From the NCBI GenBank assembly GCA_045537695.1, contig JAZSQB010000008.1, positions 1-50,260 on the forward strand: a stretch of 50,260 nt of DNA. Direction: 5' to 3'. Below the pieces are notes generated by a model. The model was not told the DNA's origin. It searched no databases and worked only from the letters and a program-made list of their open reading frames with translations. The DNA is from RGIG2041 sp045537695 (GTDB taxonomy: Bacteria > Bacillota > Clostridia > UBA1381 > UMGS1253). Below, piece after piece: positions 7,269 to 15,451 of this stretch; positions within the stretch are counted from its first letter, which is position 1, and each line of letters starts with the position of its first letter. The position numbers were made by a program, and so were the translations under genes.

Positions 7269-7679
7269 TCACGCTCCCAGCACACCCGCAAGCACACCAT
7301 TGATAAACGCCGGCGCATCATCCGTATCGTACACCTTGGCAAGCTCTACCGCTTCATTTACCGATACCGTGTCCGGAATATCCTCCACGAATTTAATTTC
7401 ATACACGGCAAGACGCAAAATCGCCAGACTCATTTTGGAAAGTCTGTCAATTTTCCAATCTTCACTTAAATGCTTTGCAATAACGGCGTCTAATTCTTCC
7501 ACTTTTTCAAATATGGTATTTGCCGCAGCAACAATGTACTTAAACTGCTTTCTGTCCGTCTTCTTGAGCGATGCGTTTTCCTCGGCAAAGCGTTCTACCA
7601 CTTCCGGGTAGCAATCGCGCTGCGCCGTAATCTGAAACACAAGTTTAAACGCTTCCTCTCTGGCTTCTCTTCTGTTCAT
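7269..7679 (-). CDS. nusB: Transcription antitermination protein NusB
   Basis: NusB binds boxA RNA with S10 (NusE) and promotes antitermination of rRNA transcription. The 136-aa protein starts MNRREAREEAFKLVFQ, and its C-terminal half has the typical SLAILRLAVYEI, VSVNEAVELAKVYDTDDAPAFINGVLAG block. It is flanked by rpiB upstream (69-bp gap) and xseA downstream, a common neighbour. Nothing unusual is seen. Confidence 0.95.
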   Translation of the reverse strand: MNRREAREEAFKLVFQITAQRDCYPEVVERFAEENASLKKTDRKQFKYIVAAANTIFEKVEELDAVIAKHLSEDWKIDRLSKMSLAILRLAVYEIKFVEDIPDTVSVNEAVELAKVYDTDDAPAFINGVLAGVLGA

Positions 7680-7748
7680 ATCTTCATCCTCCGTTAGGGT
7701 AACAAAGCTTAAGCGGCTACACCCTACTCTTGTTAAATTCCTGTTGCT

Positions 7749-8186
7749 CTATCTGGATTCCAATGCCATAATTTTATCTACACGTCTTTGATGTCTTTCG
7801 CCACCGAATTCCGTATTTAAAAACAAATCCACCATTTCCAGGGAAATATTAGGTCCCAGCGTTCTACCGCCAAGACACATGACATTTGCATTGTTATGTT
7901 CCCTGCACATTCTCGCATCAAACTCACTATGACAAAGCGCCGCGCGGATGCCCCGAATTTTATTTGCCGCCATAGAAATACCAATGCCCGTACCGCAAAG
8001 CAAAATACCCTTATCGCAAGTGCCGTCCGTAATGCTTGCGCAAACAACCTCCGCAATATCCGGATAGTCTACACTCTCTGTGCTGAAACAGCCGCAATCT
8101 AAGTATTCCACACCTATTTCTTCCAAATGCTTTAAAATCTCTTGCTTTAAAGCATACCCACCATGATCGCTTCCAATTGCTAACAT
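7749..8186 (-). CDS. rpiB: Ribose-5-phosphate isomerase B
   Basis: RpiB interconverts ribose 5-phosphate and ribulose 5-phosphate in the pentose phosphate pathway. Seen: MLAIGSDHGGYALKQEI at the N-terminus, the active-site cysteine in GILLCGTGIGISMAANKI, and NNANVMCLGGRTLG. The length of 145 aa is normal for the RpiB/LacAB family, and the motifs fit RpiB rather than LacA/LacB. The start overlaps the tsaB stop by 7 bp, so translation is probably coupled. Confidence 0.93.
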   Translation of the reverse strand: MLAIGSDHGGYALKQEILKHLEEIGVEYLDCGCFSTESVDYPDIAEVVCASITDGTCDKGILLCGTGIGISMAANKIRGIRAALCHSEFDARMCREHNNANVMCLGGRTLGPNISLEMVDLFLNTEFGGERHQRRVDKIMALESR

Positions 8187-8902
8187 TTACTTATCCTCCT
8201 ATTTTCTTTTTCGTCATATTCCCGCTCTGCCTGTGATTTACGCAGATACACCGGCTGCAGACTTGCAAAATCGTCCGCCTGCACGCCAGCCTGCGCCTTA
8301 TTATACGCCGCCGCTGCCACAGCCGATGCCGACTGCAGTGCTGCTCCGACAGGCGCCAATTGTGCATATGTACCCATATTTTCTTTAAGCCACATACCGT
8401 GTATCGGCACACCGTCGCCTAAAAACACACAAGGTTGCTTTAACTCTTTTAAGTACAAACTAAGATCCTCAATTGCCATCGCCGTCGGCGCAAGGACAGT
8501 TTTTAAGCTGCTCCCTTCCCACGCATAAGCCGCGCAGTACACCTGTCCGCGGCGCGCATCCATAATCGGCACAACGATGCCCGCGCAATGCGGAAGCCGA
8601 TACGCCATCGCCTCCAGTGTAGACACCCCGTATATCGGTTTATTTGCTGCATACGCAAGTCCCTTTACACTGGCAACACCGATGCGAAGCCCTGTAAAAG
8701 ACCCCGGGCCGGAAGAAACCGCCAAGGCATCCACCGCATCCATATCCATGCTGCATTGTGCAAGCAAGGATTCAATCATCGGCATCAAAACCTGCGAATG
8801 TGTTTTTTTATTATTGACTGTAAGCTCCCCAAGCAAACGTGCATCCTCAATCAGTGCAACCGAGCATACATTTGCCGCAGCCTCTACCGCTAAAATTTTC
8901 AC
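8180..8902 (-). CDS. tsaB: tRNA threonylcarbamoyladenosine biosynthesis protein TsaB
   Basis: TsaB is the non-catalytic partner of TsaD in transferring the threonylcarbamoyl group to A37 of tRNAs that read ANN codons. The ASKHA-fold start MKILAVEAAANVCSVAL and the block VSSGPGSFTGLRIGVASVKGLA are diagnostic, and the tail YLRKSQAEREYDEK is typical. The 240-aa protein overlaps tsaE by 4 bp (ATGA). TsaD and RimI, often encoded next to TsaB, are not in this window; rpiB follows instead. Confidence 0.93.
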   Translation of the reverse strand: MKILAVEAAANVCSVALIEDARLLGELTVNNKKTHSQVLMPMIESLLAQCSMDMDAVDALAVSSGPGSFTGLRIGVASVKGLAYAANKPIYGVSTLEAMAYRLPHCAGIVVPIMDARRGQVYCAAYAWEGSSLKTVLAPTAMAIEDLSLYLKELKQPCVFLGDGVPIHGMWLKENMGTYAQLAPVGAALQSASAVAAAAYNKAQAGVQADDFASLQPVYLRKSQAEREYDEKENRRISKC

Positions 8903-9324
8903 GCTGCACCCTCCAATATAATTTCACGATATGTCTCTCCCTTGGACGCATCCTTGCGGATGGTGACCGTGTAATATCCGTCCGGCAAAAGCGCACGGAT
9001 ATTTTCCGACCATTCAATTAAGCATATGCCGTCACCGTAAAGATATTCATCCACGCCGGCAGCATAGGCATCGTCCTCATTATCAATGCGATACATATCA
9101 AAGTGATAAATCGGCACGCTTGCCGGATATTCATGAATCAGCGCAAACGTCGGCGAACTGACATAACCGTCAAAAGCAAAAGCTTTGACAAAGCCGGACA
9201 CAAACGCCGTTTTTCCAGCGCCCAAATCTCCCGAAAGACAAATCACATCCCCTGCTGAAAACTTTTGCGCTATTTCTTTCGCAACTGCACGTGTTTCTTC
9301 TACACTGTTTGTTTCAAATCGCAT
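8899..9324 (-). CDS. tsaE: tRNA threonylcarbamoyladenosine biosynthesis ATPase TsaE
   Basis: TsaE is the P-loop ATPase of the t6A37 complex with TsaB and TsaD. The Walker A motif GDLGAGKTAFVSGF is near residue 35, SSPTFALIHEY follows, and ICLIEWSENI resembles the Walker B region. ATG at 9324 is preferred (AGGTGA five bases upstream) over an earlier in-frame GTG at 9333. This is the first gene of the operon running down to the DUF212 gene, behind the promoter at 9354-9382. Confidence 0.93.
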   Translation of the reverse strand: MRFETNSVEETRAVAKEIAQKFSAGDVICLSGDLGAGKTAFVSGFVKAFAFDGYVSSPTFALIHEYPASVPIYHFDMYRIDNEDDAYAAGVDEYLYGDGICLIEWSENIRALLPDGYYTVTIRKDASKGETYREIILEGAA

Positions 9325-9353
9325 AAATATCACCTATTTATATATGTATTAAT

Positions 9354-9382
9354 ATTTTACCACAAACGGAAACAAAATTCAA
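9354..9382 (-). promoter_or_regulatory. SigA-type promoter of the tsaE operon
   Basis: Minus strand: -35 TTGAAT (9377-9382), 17-bp spacer, -10 TAAAAT (9354-9359) preceded by TGG as an extended -10. It lies about 30 bp upstream of the tsaE start. Confidence 0.7.
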
Positions 9383-9581
9383 CGAAAATCGCATAAAATA
9401 TATTCCGACAGTATTTGACGGCAGTTTTCTCTGTAAAAAGCTGGAATATCAAATGCATTTCATATAGCAAATTTAATTTGCTTACAGCATCCTTACCTGA
9501 ATTCAACAATTGTCTGCACGAAAATACAATACAAAATCTGCAGTCCCATTTACATTATCTTTTATGTTATTCCCGTAATAC
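9383..9581. other. Intergenic stretch without a recognisable gene
   Basis: This AT-rich spacer lies between the tsaE promoter and the dnaJ terminator palindrome. A small inverted repeat (GCAAATTTAATTTGC, around 9469-9483) is present. Short open frames here lack a ribosome binding site and coding character. Confidence 0.6.
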
Positions 9582-9623
9582 AACGAAACGAGCGAGTTGC
9601 AATTGCAATTCGCTCGTTTCGTT
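9582..9623 (-). terminator. Near-perfect 42-nt palindrome at the dnaJ stop codon
   Basis: AACGAAACGAGCGA (9582-9595) and TCGCTCGTTTCGTT (9610-9623) pair perfectly, and the interior is itself self-complementary. The stem begins inside the dnaJ stop codon. There is no T run on the minus strand, so this may be a stabilising or Rho-independent-like 3' end structure rather than a textbook terminator. Confidence 0.6.
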
Positions 9624-10776
9624 ATTTCTTTTTGAATTTATTCATCATTTCAAAAAACTTATTTTTTTCTTTGTAATTGCCATTATCCAGACCTTCAAAT
9701 TCACGCAAAAGCTCCTTTTGCTTATTGGAAAGCCCGCGCGGCACTTCTACAATCACTTTCACATACTGGTCGCCGCGTCCTTTGCTGCGCAGGAGCGGAA
9801 TACCCTTGCCTTTAAACTTAAAGACCGTTCCGCTCTGCGTACCTTCCGCAATCTTGTATTCGACTTCACCGTCTAAGGTCGGGACGCGAATCGTGTCACC
9901 CAAAGCCGCCGAAACAAAGGAAATCGGAATTTCAAAGGATACGTCTGCACCGTGGCGCTCAAACAGCTCGTGCTTCATCACCGTAACTGTGATATACAAA
10001 TCACCACTCGGACCGCCGTTAGAGCCGCTGCAACCTTCTCCGCGCAGCGAAATGGTCTGTCCGTTATCAATGCCTGCCGGCACATTTACGCTGATGGTAC
10101 GGCGCGCCTTCTTCTGGCCTGTGCCGCTACAATCCGGACAAGGATTTGGAATTGTTTTACCGCTGCCGCCGCAATGCTGACACGTCGCCGTAGACTGGAA
10201 GTTACCAAACGGTGTACGCTGGGTTGTACGGATCTGCCCCGTACCGCCACACACACTGCACTTCACCGGCTGTGTACCCTTCTTGGCACCGCTACCCGAA
10301 CAGCTTTCGCACATTTCCGTGCGCACAATGGCAATATCCTTTGTTACACCAAAAGCAGCCTCTTCAAACGTGATAACAATGCTCTGCTGTACATCTCTGC
10401 CCTTTTTCGGACCGTTTCTGCGCTGCCCCTGCGAGCCGCCACCAAAACCGCCGCCGAAGAAGGACTCAAAAATATCGCCCATATCAAAGCCGCCGAAGCC
10501 ACCGCCAAAGCCGCCACCATAGCCGCCGCCCGCACCGTAGCTTGGGTCCACACCTGCGTGACCAAACTGGTCATAACGGGAACGCTTTTCCGGGTCTTTT
10601 AACACGTCATACGCTTCATTGACCTCTTTAAACTTTTCTTCCGCTTCTGCTTCTTTGCCGGGATTTAAGTCCGGATGGCACTTTTTTGCCGCTGTTCTGT
10701 ATGCTTTTTTTATTTCATCGTCCGAGGCGCCCTTGGAAACACCAAGCACCTCATAATAATCACGCTTTTCAGCCAT
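9622..10776 (-). CDS. dnaJ: Chaperone protein DnaJ (Hsp40)
   Basis: DnaJ delivers substrates to DnaK and stimulates its ATPase. Seen in order: J domain with HPD in KKCHPDLNPG (about residue 33), a Gly/Phe-rich linker, four zinc repeats (CESCSGSG, CSVCGGTG, CQHCGGSG, CPDCSGTG), and the C-terminal substrate domain (VPAGIDNGQTISLRGEG). The ATG at 10776 (MAEKRDYYEVLG) is preferred to the upstream in-frame codon at 10803 because GGAGGAG lies 6-7 nt before it; this gives 384 aa. Last gene of the CIRCE-controlled operon. A hairpin at 10789-10807 abuts its RBS. Confidence 0.97.
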   Translation of the reverse strand: MAEKRDYYEVLGVSKGASDDEIKKAYRTAAKKCHPDLNPGKEAEAEEKFKEVNEAYDVLKDPEKRSRYDQFGHAGVDPSYGAGGGYGGGFGGGFGGFDMGDIFESFFGGGFGGGSQGQRRNGPKKGRDVQQSIVITFEEAAFGVTKDIAIVRTEMCESCSGSGAKKGTQPVKCSVCGGTGQIRTTQRTPFGNFQSTATCQHCGGSGKTIPNPCPDCSGTGQKKARRTISVNVPAGIDNGQTISLRGEGCSGSNGGPSGDLYITVTVMKHELFERHGADVSFEIPISFVSAALGDTIRVPTLDGEVEYKIAEGTQSGTVFKFKGKGIPLLRSKGRGDQYVKVIVEVPRGLSNKQKELLREFEGLDNGNYKEKNKFFEMMNKFKKK

Positions 10777-10788
10777 ACATCTCTCCTC

Positions 10789-10807
10789 CGGTATGCGCTG
10801 CATACCG
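10789..10807 (-). promoter_or_regulatory. Hairpin touching the dnaJ ribosome binding site
   Basis: CGGTATGC and GCATACCG form an 8-bp stem with a 3-nt loop (AGC on the mRNA). The 3' arm runs into the CGGAGGAG Shine-Dalgarno sequence. It might tune dnaJ expression relative to dnaK, or respond to temperature; this is inference. Confidence 0.4.
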
Positions 10808-10898
10808 CACCCAAAAACAAAATTCTGTCTGTTATTGTACTACAGAAGTAAGATTTTACGCAAGCTGTGCGCAAAACCTTTAACACTTTGTACACATT

Positions 10899-12740
10899 TT
10901 ATTTGTTGTCGTCATCCACAACTGTATAGTCTGCGTCTACTGTGTTATCCTGCGCGCCGGCATTTGCACCCGGATTTGCGCCGCCCATGTTCGGGTCACC
11001 CTGCGGTGCAGCCTGTGCATACACCTTCTGTGCAACCTCGTTAAACTTTGCGGTCAGCGCTTCTGTTGCGCTCTTCATAGATTCTGTATTGTTCGATGCG
11101 ATGGCATCCTTCGTTGCCTGAATCTTCGCTTCGATATCGCTCTTATCTGCAGCGTCAATCTTGTCACCCAGCTCGCTGAGTGCCTTTTCGCACTGGTAAA
11201 CCATCGTATCTGCCTGGTTGCGAACTTCCGCTTCTTCCTTCTTTGCCTTATCTTCAGCTGCAAACTTTTCTGCTTCCTTTACTGCCTTATCGATTTCCTC
11301 ATCGGTTAAGTTGGAGCTTGCAGTAATGGTGATATCCTGCTCATTGCCGGTACCTAAATCCTTTGCACTTACATGTACGATACCATTTCGGTCAATGTCA
11401 AACTTAACTTCAATCTGCGGAACACCGCGCGGTGCCGGCGGAATGTCATTTAAGTTAAAGCGACCGAGGGTCTTATTGTAAGCCGCCATATCTCTTTCAC
11501 CCTGCAGCACGTGAATTTCAACGCTGGTCTGGTTATCCGCAGCGGTAGAGAACACCTGTGTCTTCTGTACCGGAATGGTTGTATTTCTTTCAATCAGCTT
11601 TGTGCATACGCCGCCGAGAGTTTCAATACCCAGAGAAAGCGGTGTAACGTCGAGCAAAAGAAGATCCTTTACGTCGCCGCCGAGCACGCCGCCCTGAATT
11701 GCAGCACCGATGGCTACACATTCATCCGGGTTGATGCCGTTATCCGGCTCTTTGCCCACAATGCGCTTTACAGCTTCCTGCACAGCCGGAATTCTGGAAG
11801 AACCGCCGACCATCAAAATCTTATGAATATCGGATGCGGAAAGACCTGCATCGCTCATTGCCTGGCGCACCGGACCCATGGTCTGTTCTACCAAATCTGC
11901 AGTTAATTCATCAAACTTTGCACGGGAAATTGTAACATCCAAGTGCTTCGGACCGGTTGCATCCGCAGTGATAAACGGAAGGTTCACGTTCGAGCTTGTC
12001 ACGCCGGAAAGCTCAATCTTTGCTTTTTCAGCCGCTTCCTTCAAACGCTGCATTGCCATCTTGTCTACAGAAAGGTCAATACCGCTGTCCTTTTTAAACT
12101 CGGATACGAGGTAGTTCATAATACGCTCGTCGAAGTCATCGCCACCGAGACGGTTGTTACCACTGGTTGCCAATACTTCAAATGTGCCGTCACCGATTTC
12201 GAGAATGGATACGTCGAAGGTACCACCACCGAGATCGTATACCATAATCTTTTGGTCGGTATCATTGCCCATACCGTATGCAAGTGCAGCTGCGGTCGGC
12301 TCGTTGATAATGCGAAGCACTTCAAGACCTGCAATCTTACCTGCATCCTTGGTTGCCTGACGCTGTGCATCACTAAAATATGCCGGCACGGTGATAACTG
12401 CCTGGCTTACGGTTTCGCCGAGATATCTCTCTGCGTCTGCCTTGAGCTTTTGCAGAATCATAGCGCTTACTTCGGTCGGTGTATAGTTCTTACCGCCGAG
12501 GGCTACCTTTCTGTCTGTACCCATATCTCTCTTGATGGAGATGATGGTATCGTCCGGATTGGTGATTGCCTGTCTCTTTGCAACCTGACCAACCAGTCTT
12601 TCGCCGTTTTTGGTTAATGCAACAACGGACGGGGTTGTTCTGTTCCCTTCCGGATTCGGAATAACCACCGCTTCGCCGTTTTCCATAACAGCTACACAAG
12701 AATTTGTTGTACCTAAGTCAATACCAATAATCTTACTCAT
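10899..12740 (-). CDS. dnaK: Chaperone protein DnaK (Hsp70)
   Basis: This is the ATP-driven chaperone of the DnaK-DnaJ-GrpE system. The ATPase domain begins IGIDLGTTNSCVAVMENGEA and contains VYDLGGGTFDVSILE and VGGSSRIPAVQEAV. The substrate-binding domain follows from about residue 370 (LLLDVTPLSLGIETLGG), then a helical lid and a Gly/Ala/Asn-rich tail ending in acidic residues. The 613-aa length is normal. The start is preceded by AGGAGG. It lies between grpE and dnaJ in the HrcA operon. Confidence 0.98.
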   Translation of the reverse strand: MSKIIGIDLGTTNSCVAVMENGEAVVIPNPEGNRTTPSVVALTKNGERLVGQVAKRQAITNPDDTIISIKRDMGTDRKVALGGKNYTPTEVSAMILQKLKADAERYLGETVSQAVITVPAYFSDAQRQATKDAGKIAGLEVLRIINEPTAAALAYGMGNDTDQKIMVYDLGGGTFDVSILEIGDGTFEVLATSGNNRLGGDDFDERIMNYLVSEFKKDSGIDLSVDKMAMQRLKEAAEKAKIELSGVTSSNVNLPFITADATGPKHLDVTISRAKFDELTADLVEQTMGPVRQAMSDAGLSASDIHKILMVGGSSRIPAVQEAVKRIVGKEPDNGINPDECVAIGAAIQGGVLGGDVKDLLLLDVTPLSLGIETLGGVCTKLIERNTTIPVQKTQVFSTAADNQTSVEIHVLQGERDMAAYNKTLGRFNLNDIPPAPRGVPQIEVKFDIDRNGIVHVSAKDLGTGNEQDITITASSNLTDEEIDKAVKEAEKFAAEDKAKKEEAEVRNQADTMVYQCEKALSELGDKIDAADKSDIEAKIQATKDAIASNNTESMKSATEALTAKFNEVAQKVYAQAAPQGDPNMGGANPGANAGAQDNTVDADYTVVDDDNK

Positions 12741-12771
12741 ATCTATTTACCTCCTACTTATTTTGCATAGA

Positions 12772-13329
12772 TTAGTTTGCTACTTTTACCATACTGTAGC
12801 GAATGATGCTGTCTTTATATTTATATCCCTTCTGGAACTCTTCTACAACCTCATTTTCGCCGTATGCCTCGTCATCAACGTGCATCACTGCGTTGTGTAC
12901 ATTGGCATCAAACGGCTTGCCTACCGCTTCGATTTCCTCAACGCCCATTTTTTCAAATACCTCGGCGCACATTTTGGAAATCATCGCAATGCCTTCTGCA
13001 ACCGCTGCCACATCCGTTGCGGTCTTTGCCGCATCCGTTGCGCGCTGCATACTGTCTAAAATCGGCAAAAGTTCTTTTACCGTATCGGCAACCGCCGTGG
13101 TATAAAGTGCTTCTTTTTCGCGCTGTGTGCGGTTCTGGTAATTTTTATACTCTGCCGCGAGACGCAAATACTTGTCTTCCAGCGCCTGTATTTTTTCTTC
13201 CGCCGCCGGTGCTTCTGTGGTTGCTTCTACGGTCTCTTCTGCGACCATTTCTTCCACTGCAGCCTCCGGCTTCGTCTTTTTTTCCTTAGCCAACTTACTC
13301 CCTGCCCTTCTCTGCGTTGTAAATCTCAT
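12772..13329 (-). CDS. grpE: Nucleotide exchange factor GrpE
   Basis: GrpE releases ADP from DnaK. The N-terminal third is acidic and disordered, a long coiled coil follows (about residues 45-100, KIQALEDKYLRLAAEYKNY), and the C-terminal beta domain contains IEAVGKPFDANVHNAVM. The start is uncertain. The frame opens with ATG at 13329, overlapping hrcA by 35 bp. A TTG at 13293, one base after the hrcA stop and preceded by AGGGAG, would give a more usual N-terminus (AKEKKTK). Both are consistent with translational coupling to hrcA. Confidence 0.95.
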   Translation of the reverse strand: MRFTTQRRAGSKLAKEKKTKPEAAVEEMVAEETVEATTEAPAAEEKIQALEDKYLRLAAEYKNYQNRTQREKEALYTTAVADTVKELLPILDSMQRATDAAKTATDVAAVAEGIAMISKMCAEVFEKMGVEEIEAVGKPFDANVHNAVMHVDDEAYGENEVVEEFQKGYKYKDSIIRYSMVKVAN

Positions 13330-14341
13330 TTATAATTTCTTCCAGACTGGTCGAAATACTGCCCAGCGCTGAAATAACCTTGGCATAATTCATTCGCGTC
13401 GGTCCGACAATGCCGATTTTACCGAGCTCGTGTCCGCCGATTAAATATTTTGCCGTAACCAGCGATGTATCCTTCATCTGATCCATCTGATTTTCTTTAC
13501 CAATCACGATGTTAATCTGCTTGTCGCTGTCACCCTGTTCTATCGCATATTTCACGCTTTCCTTGTCCTCTAACAGACTGATCAGCTGCTTTGCGCGCGA
13601 AAGCTCGTGGTATTCCGGATGGTTTAAAATATGCTGCGGATTTTCCACATAAATCTCCGCGCCGTTGAGGGCGCTGATGGTGGTATGCACAAACTGCAGC
13701 ACCGGCATTAAGATATTCGGCTTATTGCCGACGATTTTTTCAATCTCCGCAAACTTTTCCAGCGTGATTTCCTCCAGTGTCAACCCCGACAGCTTTTCAT
13801 TGAGCACGCTGGAGATTTTGCGGAGCGTATTTTCATCCTCATCCGTATGAATCATACGGTTTTTCACAACGCCTTCATTGGTGACCAGCACCAACAAGGC
13901 ACAGTTTGCATCTATCGGCACCAATTCTAAGCGTTTTACATAAGATTGCCTCAGCTCCGGCGTTACCGCAATTGTCGTATAATTCGTCAAAAGCGATATT
14001 GCCTGACTCGCCTCGTGAATCAGCTTATCGAGCTGCAGCACGCCTGCCGTAAAGAAGCGACGCAGCTTGATAACGTCCTCGTGGTCCATACTGTAGCGGT
14101 GCATCAGTTCATTTACATAAAAGCGATACCCCGCATCCGAAGGTACGCGACCGGCAGAGGTATGTGGAGAAAGCAAGTAACCCAAATCCTCCAAATCCGC
14201 CATTTCATTTCGGATGGTCGCACTAGACAACCCCAAATCCACACGCTTGGCAATCGTTCTGGAGCCAACCGGTTCCGCATTCTCGATATAATCTTCAATA
14301 ATCGATTGCAGTATGACTTTTTTTCTGTCACTCAGCTCCAT
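13295..14341 (-). CDS. hrcA: Heat-inducible transcription repressor HrcA
   Basis: HrcA binds the CIRCE operator and represses class I heat-shock genes; its folding depends on GroEL in the known cases. The N-terminal winged helix is seen at about residues 1-75 (RTIAKRVDLGLSSATIRNEMADLEDLGYL), followed by the GAF-like domain and the C-terminal VVGPTRMNYAKVI motif (here IVGPTRMNYAKVISALG). The 348-aa length is normal. It is the first gene of the operon and has a CIRCE site 28 bp upstream of its start codon, so it is autoregulated. Confidence 0.97.
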   Translation of the reverse strand: MELSDRKKVILQSIIEDYIENAEPVGSRTIAKRVDLGLSSATIRNEMADLEDLGYLLSPHTSAGRVPSDAGYRFYVNELMHRYSMDHEDVIKLRRFFTAGVLQLDKLIHEASQAISLLTNYTTIAVTPELRQSYVKRLELVPIDANCALLVLVTNEGVVKNRMIHTDEDENTLRKISSVLNEKLSGLTLEEITLEKFAEIEKIVGNKPNILMPVLQFVHTTISALNGAEIYVENPQHILNHPEYHELSRAKQLISLLEDKESVKYAIEQGDSDKQINIVIGKENQMDQMKDTSLVTAKYLIGGHELGKIGIVGPTRMNYAKVISALGSISTSLEEIINEIYNAEKGRE

Positions 14342-14368
14342 ACCGTTGCCTCCTCTTTATCCCTTTTG

Positions 14369-14395
14369 TTAGCACTCGCGTTCGTTGAGTGCTAA
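14369..14395 (-). promoter_or_regulatory. CIRCE operator (HrcA binding site)
   Basis: The site is TTAGCACTC, 9-nt spacer, GAGTGCTAA, a perfect match to the consensus. It lies between the promoter at 14408-14436 and the hrcA start. Confidence 0.97.
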
Positions 14396-14407
14396 ACCAC
14401 AAGTAAT

Positions 14408-14436
14408 AAAATACCACCTTAGCACAGATTTGTCAA
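14408..14436 (-). promoter_or_regulatory. SigA-type promoter of the hrcA operon
   Basis: Minus strand: -35 TTGACA (14431-14436), 17-bp spacer, -10 TATTTT (14408-14413). CIRCE begins 12 bp downstream of the -10, covering the start of transcription. Confidence 0.8.
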
Positions 14437-14480
14437 GATGGTATTCTAAATTTTTAATGAAATTCACCAATCGTTCACAA

Positions 14481-15413
14481 TTAGAATGTACCAAATTTTT
14501 CCCGAATATACCTCATCGCCTGCTCGGTCATATCCCCGTTCGGGTCTAAGCGTACAATACTGCCGTGTCGGTTAAACCACGTCAGCTGTCTTTTGGCGTA
14601 TCTTCTCGAATTGCGTTTAATCAGGTCGATGGTATCTTCCAGGCTTGTTTTGCCTTCTAAATAATCAAAAACTTCTTTATAACCAATGCCCTGCATAGAG
14701 TTTAAGTCTCGCGTATATCCCATACGAATCAGCGTTTTGACCTCATTGACCAGACCGTCATTAATCATATTGTCCACGCGCATATCAATGCGCTTATAGA
14801 GTGAATCTCTGTCCCAATCCGGCATAAAGACAATATCGTTGTACGGGCTTTCTTCCTTTTTGGAATTTTTCTTCTGCTCCGTAATCGTCATACCGGTCAG
14901 ATAATATACTTCCAGCGCACGAATGACGCGCTTGATGTTGTTGGGATGGATGCTCATTGCCGCTTCCATATCCACCTCAGAGAGCATACTGTGCACGTAT
15001 TCATTGCCCTTCTGCTTCGCCGTGCGCTCAAAAAACTCGCGCAGGATATAGTCAGTCTTCATCTCCGTCAGCTTAATGTTTTGCAGCAGGTTGTCAATAT
15101 ACATGCCCGTGCCGCCCGCCAAAATCGGCATTTTGCCCTGCATGGAAATCTTTTCTATGCAGTCCTTTGCCATTTTGGAAAATACCGCAACATTAAACTC
15201 CGTATCCGGCGCAATGCAGTCCATAATGTGGTGCGTGATACCGCACATCTCCGCATAGGACGGCTTTGCCGTACCGATATTCATATATTTATATACCTGC
15301 ATACTGTCCGCCGAAATGACTTCGCCGTTCAGTCTTTGCGCAAGCTCTACCGCCAAGGCCGTTTTGCCGGAGGCTGTAGGTCCGACAACAGCAACTAGAG
15401 GCATCTTCTCCAT
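14481..15413 (-). CDS. miaA: tRNA dimethylallyltransferase
   Basis: MiaA transfers a dimethylallyl group to N6 of A37 in tRNAs reading UNN codons, the step before MiaB methylthiolation. Seen: P-loop GPTASGKTALAVELAQRL, ISADSMQVYKYMNIGTAKP, the acceptor-handling AGGTGMYID, and RNSRRYAKRQLTWFNRH near the end. ATG at 15413 (MEKMPLVAVVG) is preferred over 15437 for its length and because GGGGA lies 7 nt upstream; this gives 310 aa. It follows mutL by 38 bp. The mutS-mutL-miaA order is common in Bacillota. Confidence 0.95.
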   Translation of the reverse strand: MEKMPLVAVVGPTASGKTALAVELAQRLNGEVISADSMQVYKYMNIGTAKPSYAEMCGITHHIMDCIAPDTEFNVAVFSKMAKDCIEKISMQGKMPILAGGTGMYIDNLLQNIKLTEMKTDYILREFFERTAKQKGNEYVHSMLSEVDMEAAMSIHPNNIKRVIRALEVYYLTGMTITEQKKNSKKEESPYNDIVFMPDWDRDSLYKRIDMRVDNMINDGLVNEVKTLIRMGYTRDLNSMQGIGYKEVFDYLEGKTSLEDTIDLIKRNSRRYAKRQLTWFNRHGSIVRLDPNGDMTEQAMRYIREKFGTF

Positions 15414-15451
15414 AATCTCATCCCCCACACACTGCAAAATTTCCCCAGTGT

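Noticed and set aside
7265..7342. Longer N-terminus of XseA opening at 7342
   Set aside because: It would overlap nusB by 74 bp and adds Arg-rich residues not seen in the family. The GTG at 7264 has better context.
9415..9876. Plus-strand open frame over the dnaJ 3' end
   Set aside because: It has no RBS, is rich in rare residues and is antisense to dnaJ for half its length.
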